Source: Undaria pinnatifida
Taxonomy: Eukaryota; Sar; Phaeophyceae; Laminariales; Alariaceae
DNA length: 64,000 nt
Assembly: GCA_012845835.1 (NCBI GenBank)
Contig: JABAKD010000004.1
Span: 6,739,765 to 6,803,764 of the forward strand
Direction of reading: 5' to 3'
Shown here: piece by piece, positions 56,719 to 64,000 of the stretch
Layout of the letters: the number at the start of each line of letters is the position of its first letter
How positions within the stretch are numbered: position 1 is the stretch's first letter
Translations under genes and position numbers: made by a program
The notes under the pieces: model-generated
Databases searched by the model: none
The model's input: only the letters and a program-made list of their open reading frames with translations
Told to the model about the DNA's origin: nothing

Positions 56719-57005
56719 GCGCATGCTACGATAGAGGTGCACATCGCTTTTTTGTTTCTTTTAGGTTCCTCAATTAATTTAGGAACTCCCAAAATATATA
56801 TATATATATATATATTATATATACATGTATTGGAGAAACACTAAACTGCTTCGTACCGGGTGCACGATCCCATGGGGACTCTAGGTACACGACGAGAGCA
56901 TTGAAAAAATTAAATGAAATATTTTCGACGTTTTGGGGTTAAGGGGCGCCGTCTTTCAGAAACAAAAAAAGCCGAAAGAAGGGTATGCCTCTATCGTAGG
57001 ACGCA
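56719..57005. mobile_element. MITE-A copy with an (at)n expansion
   Basis: Ends gcgcatgctacgatagaggt and cctctatcgtaggacgcacc. A (at)n microsatellite at 56797-56825 lengthens it. Confidence 0.75.
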
Positions 57006-57179
57006 CCGGCATGTCAAGCAATTCCACCACGGTCCGCATCGCGGCATCACAAGCACATTGGTTTACAGCCACCCGCGAGTGTGGCGTTGAGCCGTTGAAT
57101 AATGGAACCCTAAGTGGGACTCCCGTGCCGCACAATGTAGACCTAGTTTTCGGGCAAAGGAGAGGCACGGTAGGAACAT

Positions 57180-57720
57180 CCCATGGCAGAGTCGTTCTAC
57201 GTTAGCCGCCCCATCTTTGATTTGAACGAAATCGGCGGTTTCAAAACCAGCTCTCGGTCGTATTTCCTGAAATACGGTGTCCCTCGAGACCCCGAAGTCG
57301 TTGATCGTTAGACCTTTGCACACAAGAAAATATATGGATACTATTCTTTCAATAGTATCCTTCCTTGTGTCAAGCAGCCATGAAAAGGTCGTTTTAGAAA
57401 GTCGCTGTTTTTTTTTTGGGGGGGGAGGGGCTATCGTAGAATCGGTCGGCAGAGGGCTTGGACTTTGCTGGGAGGGCAAACCTTTCTGACCGTATGAGTC
57501 CTTCAAGTACGTGAGGAATATTGGGTGGGTATGATGTTTTGTCTGTGTGATATTTTTGCTTTTGGACTAGCGCGTACAACTGCTGGCTGGCTTTCGCGAA
57601 CCAGTGTCTCCCGAAGTCGCATGTTGCGGGTGAGACGTCGAGCTCGTCGTCTTGATTTTAGGAGCTCAGAAACTTCTGCTTCACCTCTAATGTGTGATGG
57701 CTCGGTACGCCTGACGTAGC
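57180..57720. repeat. Family B repeat, rearranged
   Basis: 57180-57310 is the reverse of the 54960-55080 type; 57560-57680 is the forward type (ttcgcgaaccag, gagctcgtcgtcttgatttt). An inverted pair gatactattctttcaatagtatc lies at 57337-57360. Confidence 0.45.
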
Positions 57721-58686
57721 GACCGTTCCATCATAGAGTCATATTCGCGCGAGCGATTGGGTAGCTTCCTAAGGGACAACCCGGTTGATAAGTCGACGGC
57801 TTACATACATGCAACGAGAAAATATCGTCAAAAATCAAGGCCATGGGTTATCAGGCGGTCGTTGTCGAATGGAGGAGCCCCGTCAGGCCCATTTTTTTTC
57901 GTCGAAAAACGAGGTACAGCGTGTGGATACACGCTACGGTAGGTACGATTCGACGCGAGTCCACGAGGGAAGAAATAGCTGAACTCTTCGCGCGGTAAAA
58001 ATCCAGGCACATACGGTAGTGGGGGGCGGGGGGGGGGGGGGGGGGGGGGTACGCCCGATATGTACCCCCAATCTGAGCTACTACAGGGAGGGAGTGCGAC
58101 AGTAGTGCCTGGATAATGGATGGGATGAACAAGAACAAAAAAGAAGGGGTGCATCAAAAGTTTTCTAGGAGCTCTGCTTGAACTATCTCGCACCAAACAG
58201 TTCTCGGAAAACCGCCGCTCGCGCAAACTGACCAACAGCTCTCTGCGCTATTGCCCTATCCATATATGTTTTTTGTACGTATCACACTATCCGACGGTTC
58301 CACAGCTGGGGCGTTCAACCAGCTATGAACCTTTGCCCCCCCCCCCAAAAAAAATACATCTTTCACCGTGGGACGACTCGGTACACCTCTCATATTATAA
58401 CATGCGTCTCACGGTCCACCCCTCAATGGATCAAACTCGGTGTTATTGAAGAGCCGTGGCGCTTTCATATAAACCACTTAACCGCGTATCACAAAGTTTA
58501 CCACTCTTTTTACTGCACCAAGAGCACACGTACAACATTGATCAAGCGACTTCGCCTGTTGCTGCAGAGAGGTCGAGAAACGCGCCGGAACATCCAAAAG
58601 CCGCACAGTAGACAGGACCACATTTTTTTTTTTGGTTCGGTACGGACTGTCCTGAATGACGAGCCCCAGAAAACTAGGTTGCACAC

Positions 58687-58985
58687 GACGCATGCTTAGC
58701 CAGAGGTGCACCACTGACTCACGTTACCGTAGAGGTGGCGCCCTTCTTTTCCCTCGGGCTCCTAATTTTAGGACCTATGTTCCCCGCCAGGAACGGGGTT
58801 TGATAAGAATGGAAGGTGCAACCCGATGGAAGGGACAATCCCATGTCCTAAACAAAACGCGAAGCGAAAAAAAAATAGGAACGAAAATCCAACGATTTTG
58901 GGTTAAGGAGCAAGGTCATTTCAGAGAAAACGTATTAAGAAATAAAAAAATGTGCTACTCGTACCTCTATCGTAGCTAGAGCGTC
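58687..58985. mobile_element. MITE-A copy
   Basis: Left end gacgcatgcttagccagagg followed by a second left-like end at 58722 (cgttaccgtagaggtg), right end tacctctatcgtagctagag. Confidence 0.65.
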
Positions 58986-59169
58986 CATTTATTTCGTCTC
59001 AGGGTGCTCGCTTGAGGATGTCTCCTCCTGGTAAGGAAAAAAACTGTTTTTTTTTTTGTAACAAAGATGAAGCGCAACCCGATGGTTCCAGACGATATCG
59101 TGGCCTAGGTGTAAGACCTATGACGTTGGAAATTCGACAGTTTGGCCTAAAAGTTGTAATTGTTTTGGG

Positions 59170-59905
59170 GGATTATTTGCTGAACGATCCCGGGCAACGT
59201 CGCTATGGGGAAAGTAATACTAAAATGTTTTTTTTTCTGGCTCTTGTTTGGGTCATGCGGTCCAACCGGTCAATTTGTCTATTTTTCGTCAAGCCGTGAT
59301 CAACACTGCCCAACAAACACGATTGACCTTCGATATCGAAAGTAGAGACAACCCATGGTCACTCCTCTTTGTTCCGGACAAGGTCACATGAGTGTAGGTG
59401 ACAGCGCTGAAGAGTGTATCTCGATCCATGCCCTAGGGCGTGAGAGGTTGCTTGTGTTGTCTTGTGGTCTTCCGTCACATCCTCTCAAAAATTGTTCTTT
59501 CCCCCGTTGGGAGACGATAGAGAGTTTTTGTCTCAGTTTTGCACACACCAGCCACCAAATAAATGTGCTTTTTACAGAAACCTGATCGGCGCCCGCCACA
59601 AATCACCGGCCGTAGAGTGAACGCTGTACACCAAGGGGGGGTCCGAGCCCCTAACGAGCCCGCCACGTTCAGATTTCACGACGCTGTCGTTGATTTCGTC
59701 GAACAAAGTGTGTGAAGAACACCAAATTTCGCCGCGTCTAATCCAAGATCTGCTTAAGAAATTCTCAGGCCGATGTTGGCCAAGATCGCCGCGAGAAATC
59801 ATTTTTTCCGGGAATTCTGGAAATTTTTCAGAAATATTTCTGCCAAATTGGGTCCATAGGCGACCGTTCAGGCAAAGTTTGGCTGGGATCTTTGGCAATT
59901 TCAAA
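59170..59905 (-). repeat. Family W repeat, copy 2
   Basis: Minus-strand match to 720-1400. A 110-codon minus frame (59904-59572) contains RRGEIWCSSHTLFDEINDSV and GSDPPLVYSVHSTAGDLWRA, corresponding to the frame at 731-952. Possibly a coding fragment of an older element. Confidence 0.6.
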
Positions 59906-60136
59906 CTTTTGGCCTTCCATTGTCACCGGTTTAAGAACAAGCAAAAGCGCAAAAAGAAAAAAAAACGCTGATATTGGGCTAAGGAGTGTCCCGAAAATCA
60001 GAAATTAACCCCCCCCCCCCCCCCCCAAAGGGCTAACCATTAACCTTTATCGTGTCAGGAGGCACACGTCTTATCACAGCACGCGTCCCCTTTTTTAATC
60101 CGTTGCGGTGACGTTGTTTGTGGTACACTTATACAG

Positions 60137-60257
60137 ATGTGCCTACCACGCATGGCGCTTCAACAGCGAAGGCAAGTGCTTGAACATACCCCAGAGCGAG
60201 CGCGGTGGAAAGGATGAGCTGTCGCCCGCCGCGTGCCTCGAGGTTTACCCCACCCAG
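60137..60257 (+). CDS. Rieske oxygenase gene, exon n+2 (second Rieske ligand pair)
   Basis: After the shared Leu codon (TT|A, phase 2) it encodes CAYHAWRFNSEGKCLNIPQS, then ERGGKDELSPAACLEVYPTQ. CAYHAW is the C-x-x-H half of the [2Fe-2S] site; WRF, the C-x-x-IPQ segment and A-C-x-x-YP follow as in PAO/TIC55-type enzymes. Acceptor cttatacag|a and donor CCCAG|GTATGG (phase 0). The usual Gly after the second His ligand is Ala here. The remaining catalytic domain, with the mononuclear iron ligands, must be encoded downstream of 60257. I found no further exon up to 64000, so the gene probably continues beyond the window. Confidence 0.9.
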
Positions 60258-60379
60258 GTATGGCGGGGTACGGTACGGGGCACCACCTAAATATGAAACG
60301 GGGGTATTGAGAAAGCCAGGCTCAGCTTTACAGGGAAATAAGAAGTTCGGGTGGCGTTTTGCTGAAGGAAAAATGACGC

Positions 60380-60661
60380 CTGCCACCATAGAGAGGTGTA
60401 CAGTAGTTTGTTTCTGAGAGGCGCGGCGGTTTGAAGTCCTCCATACCTCACCCCAAATCTGACTTGTTAGCAGTTGTCAAATGAAAGTGCGAAACGCTGG
60501 TACAAGGCTCATGGTAAGGCTCATGGCATGAGTGTAAAACGCAAAGTAAAGCAGAAAAAAAAATCGATCGAAATTCCGACGATTCTGGGTTTGTAAGGAG
60601 CGCCCCGTCATTCCGTAGCCATTGTAGCCAAAAAAGGGTATACCTCTATCGTACACCCGTC
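60380..60661. mobile_element. MITE-A copy in the following intron
   Basis: Left end ccaccatagagaggtgtac, right end acctctatcgtacacccgtc, 282 bp. Internal ttccgacgattctgggtt..aaggagcg is typical of the family. Confidence 0.65.
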
Positions 60662-60841
60662 TAATCTAGATGTTCCTGCTATGGCAGGGGTACACCTTTT
60701 TTTGGCCTGGAGCCTTCTCACTCGAGGATCTCGGTACTATTAGGCTAATATTATACCTCCTCCACGGCAAAATAATGGTTTTGAACATGAAAAAAAAGCT
60801 GTGGAATCCGATGGACAAACTCCATGGTCCTATCGGTCTAG

Positions 60842-62018
60842 ACAATAAACGCCTATACGCAGTTGGTATCACGTCATTATCTTTCTGACCATCCATGACG
60901 TAGTTTTCATTCTTTCCCCCCACCCCCCTCAAACGCCCCCTCCATAGCCCCCTCTTTTCCCACCACCCGCACGATCGCCTAGACCTAGCACCACGCGTAT
61001 AACAAGCCCCTACATATCTTTGATCTCACAGCCGGAGTGTATTTGAATATTATTTGTGATCTAAACCTCCTAAAAAATCTCCCCCCCCTTCTCGCTTTCC
61101 CTTGCTAAAACGCCCCACCTGTAATAGATTAATAAACACTTCATGCACTGGATATCACCTCACTATCTTTCTAGGGCCATCCATGCCGCTGCTTTCCCCC
61201 AGCCCCCCCTCCCCGAACCCCCCCTTCTTCCCCACCACCCGCACCATCTAGCACCACACGTATAACAAACCCCTCACCTAAAACCCTTCCTTTCGCCCCC
61301 CCCGTCCCCCCGCCCCCTCCCCCCCCCCCCCCCCGTCCCCACCCCCCACCTCCCCGAACCCCCCCACCCCATCCTACCCACACCCCCTCGAACACTCCGC
61401 CCTCTCTCTACTCACTAGTACGACTTAGCCCAGGATATACATGATAAACTGATGCATTCTTTCCAAAACCGTCACATTTATCCCCTCAATATATTGTATA
61501 GTTTCCACGCACAGATTGAGCTGCCCCACACGCCCCACCCCCGCCCCAAGCCCCCCCCTATGATAAACAGGTGCATTGTTTTTCTTTTTTTGCCACAACC
61601 GTCAGATTTATCCCCTTAAAAGGATTTATAGCTTCCATGCACAAAGTGCCCGCCCGTTCGCCCCCCCTCCAACCCCGCTCGCTTTTGATCAAAACCAGGA
61701 CCCCACGTGCTTCAAAATTCCGCCCACCCCTCACCGGTTATTCGACTTACAGGATTCACTTGATAAACGGATACATTCCCCTCCACAGCTGTCAGATTTT
61801 GTCCCCCTCAGAAACGGGTTTTATAGTTTCCGCGCACAGACTGACTAACGTCACCCTGTTGACCATGATAGCTACACTGTAGTTGCAAGTGGAGTCGCCG
61901 ACCTATATCCTTAATGAGGACGCACAACTCGTAATACGCGCGATCGGAGTATCACACACAGCTTTCAACGATGAGTTTCGACGAAATCTTCGATTCCACA
62001 GCTGGAGTGTATTTTCAC
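60842..62018 (+). mobile_element. C-comb element, 5'-truncated, head-to-head with the next
   Basis: Starts in a module (acaataaacgcctatacgca), passes through C runs that are shorter than elsewhere, and ends with the terminal segment 61786-62018. Confidence 0.75.
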
Positions 62019-62021
62019 CTA

Positions 62022-62715
62022 CTATGAAAATAAAAATACACTCCACCAGGTGTGAGATCGTATATTTTGTCGAAACTCATCTTTGTAACCTGTGTGTGAT
62101 ACTCCGATCGCGCGTATTACGGGTTGTGTGTCCTCATTAAGGATATAGGTCGGCGACTCCACTTGCAACTACAGTGTAGCTATCAGGGTCAACAGGGTGG
62201 TGTTAGGCAGTCTGTGCGCGGAAACTATAAAACCCGTTTCTGAGGGGGACAAAATCTGACAGCTATGTGGAGGGAAATGCATCAGTTTATCATGTGAATC
62301 CTGTAAGTCTAGTATCCGGTGAGGGGAGGGCGGAGTTTTTAAGGACGTGGGGGCCTGATTTTGATCAAAAGGGGGGCGGGAGGGTGGGAGGGGACGGGTG
62401 GGGCAGGTCATTTTGTGCGTGGAAACTATAAATATTTCTTGTGGGGGAGGGGGGGGAATGTGGCGGGGGGGGGGCGGGGGCGGGGGGGGAGGGCTTTAGG
62501 TCGCATAGATGTAGGGGTTTGCTATACGCGTGGTGCTAGGTCTAGGCGATGGTGCGGGTGGTGGGGAAGGAGGGGGCGTCGGGGGCGGGGGTGGGTGGGA
62601 ATTGCAGCAGCGGCATGGGCGGCTCTGAAAAGATAACGAGGCGATATCCAGGGCGTGAAAGTGTTTATTACTCTGGCGGATTTCGATAGTAGGTGGGGCG
62701 TTAGAGCAAGAGAAA
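62022..62715 (-). mobile_element. C-comb element, reverse orientation
   Basis: Terminal segment 62030-62270 abuts the terminus of the previous copy with about 10 bp between, giving a large inverted repeat centred near 62022. The comb continues as G runs to about 62600 and ends in cgatagtaggtggggcgtta. Confidence 0.75.
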
Positions 62716-63030
62716 ACAAGGGAAAAACAACGAATGAATGGTGGTGGCAGGGGGTGGTATAAAACCAGTATAAAAGGACAACGACGACTTTCGTCGTTAA
62801 TATTGCTGACAAGCCCATCACAACACCACAAAACGCAGAAGAACACGCAACACAAACAGACGTCGTGTAGAAGCAACGAAAAGCAGAACCTAATTACAAC
62901 GACCTCAACGCAACACAGCAGTATAGCACAGCAGTATAGGCACATTATGTAAGATATACCATCATCTACGACCACATACTTTTCTTCTGTCTGTAGCTCT
63001 GTAGCCGGATGGTATATATGATGCCATATT
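62716..63030. other. No recognised feature
   Basis: AT-richer sequence with imperfect acaacac and cagcagtatag repeats; no coding signal. Confidence 0.3.
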
Positions 63031-63033
63031 GTT

Positions 63034-64000
63034 GTTGTTTGCGTGCGAGGGTGTAGTTCGTCACGCCGTTTGATTTGAATCGCAGCCGTTTGAATTTTAT
63101 GGTTTTGTTAGGACGAGGAGGGTTTTTTGGGAAGGGATTTTTTTGTCCGCAGCCCAGGGCACAACGAAGTGAAATGTTTGTGTGTTGTGTTGTTGTTTTT
63201 TGTTGTCCCGCATCGTGATGTAGCAGGATCGAACAGCAGAGGCGCAAACGTTCCAGCGCATGCACCACCAGCGCTGGGTTGGCAGGCCAGCCGAAGGGTG
63301 CTTGTAGGCTACTACTAGCAGTGTAGTGTGTGTTGGTGTTCGTGTGTGTGTCCCAAAATGCACCCACGAGGTGGTTGTTTGCGTGCGAGGGTGTAGTTCG
63401 TCACAATCGCAGCCGTTTGAATTTTATGGTTTTGTTAGGACGAGGAGGGTTTTTTGGGAAGGGATTTTTTTGTCCGCAGCCCAGGGCACAACGAAGTGAA
63501 ATGTTTGTGTGTTGTGTTGTTGTTTTTTGTTGTCCCGCATCGTGATGTAGCAGGATCGAACAGCAGAGGCGCAAACGTTCCAGCGCATGCACCACCAGCG
63601 CTGGGTTGGCAGGCCAGCCGAAGGGTGCTTGTATGCTACTACTAGCAGTGTAGAGTGTGTTGGTGTTCGTGTGTGTGTCCCAAAATGCACCCACGAGGTG
63701 GTTGTTTGCGTGCGAGGGTGTAGTTCGTCACAATCGCAGCCGTTTGAATTTTATGGTTTTGTTAGGACGAGGAGGGTTTTTTTGGGAAGGGATTTTTTTG
63801 TCCGCAGCCCAGGGCACAACGAAGTGAAATGTTTGTGTGTTGTGTTGTTGTTTTTTTTGTTGTCCCGCATCGTGATGTAGCAGGATCGAACAGCAGAGGC
63901 GCAAACGTTCAAGCGCATGCACCACCAGTGCTGGGTTGGCAGGCCAGCCGAAGGGTGCTTGTATGCTACTACTAGCAGTGTAGAGTGTGTTGGTGTTCGT
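63034..64000. repeat. 327-bp tandem repeat array (about three units, open to the right)
   Basis: gcgtgcgagggtgtagttcg starts units at 63041, 63381 and 63708. The first unit has 13 extra bases; the others are 327 bp and nearly identical. On the minus strand each unit carries tggtgcatgcgctgg followed about 25 bp later by ctgttcgatcctg, the spacing and sequence of pol III A and B boxes. The array runs off the window. Confidence 0.85.

Larger units (their letters stand above)
53092..60136 (+). other. Intron of the Rieske gene, 7.0 kb, packed with repeats
   Basis: Donor GTAAGA, acceptor cttatacag. Contains six or more MITE-A copies, a TA-bounded inverted-repeat element, family B copies, palindromes around ctcgcgcgag, a family W copy, and homopolymers (G at 58021-58049, C at 60009-60026). 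No additional exon is required, since the phases on both sides agree. Confidence 0.7.

Noticed and set aside
60258-64000. Further exons of the Rieske gene in the window
   Set aside because: I searched for the continuation of the Rieske domain and for the mononuclear iron site and found no frame with splice sites; only MITE-A, C-comb and tandem repeats are seen.
1-64000. Integrated large DNA virus (phaeovirus-like) genes
   Set aside because: No viral replication, capsid or packaging proteins recognised; all recognised mobile genes are transposon-type.

Overview
This is a eukaryotic nuclear window, dominated by transposable elements with very few host genes. The best organism guess is a photosynthetic stramenopile, most likely a brown alga; this is inference. 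It rests on a spliced plastid-type Rieske oxygenase gene with introns of 4.7 and 7.0 kb, non-LTR reverse transcriptases with a YADDAG motif, a DIRS-like remnant, hAT elements, and roughly balanced base composition broken by very long poly-C/poly-G tracts. Nothing looks prokaryotic.

Host genes. The clearest is a plus-strand gene of the pheophorbide a oxygenase / TIC55 / chlorophyllide oxygenase family. Three consecutive exons are visible (ending 48247, then 52967-53091 and 60137-60257). Splice sites and phases agree, and the Rieske C-x-H and C-x-x-H ligand motifs lie in different exons. Its introns hold a hAT transposon, about a dozen copies of one short inverted-repeat element (called MITE-A here) and other repeats. 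Two weaker exon candidates lie at 20.1-20.6 kb.

Layout. 0-1.4 kb: repeat fragments (families E and W). 2.1-9.75 kb: copy A of a non-autonomous LTR retroelement (gag-like ORF, no reverse transcriptase seen), broken by C-rich elements. 10.7-12.0 kb: hAT element with a transposase C-terminus. 14-17 kb: pyrimidine-rich DIRS-like remnant. 17.2-27.4 kb: tandem repeats, C-rich elements, a tandem pair of tRNA-derived SINE-like units, two exon candidates. 28-29.3 kb: LINE remnant. 31.7-33.1 kb: Tc1/mariner-like element and a palindromic minisatellite. 33.4-41.5 kb: a near-perfect direct duplication of 4,049 bp. 34.1-46.8 kb: copy B of the LTR element on the minus strand, interrupted by a LINE and C-rich elements. 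46.9-60.7 kb: the Rieske gene. 60.8-62.7 kb: head-to-head C-rich elements. 63.0-64.0 kb: 327-bp tandem repeat running off the end.

The most unusual component is a family called the C-comb element here. Unique modules of 50-90 bp are strung between runs of 8-30 cytosines, ending in a conserved segment of about 240 bp. Full, partial and inverted copies occur about 18 times. It has inserted into the LTR elements, is itself interrupted by the SINE-like pair, and marks the breakpoints of the 4-kb duplication. Together the insertions give a readable relative order of events. Family names (C-comb, MITE-A, B, D, E, G, W, X) are local labels, not database names.
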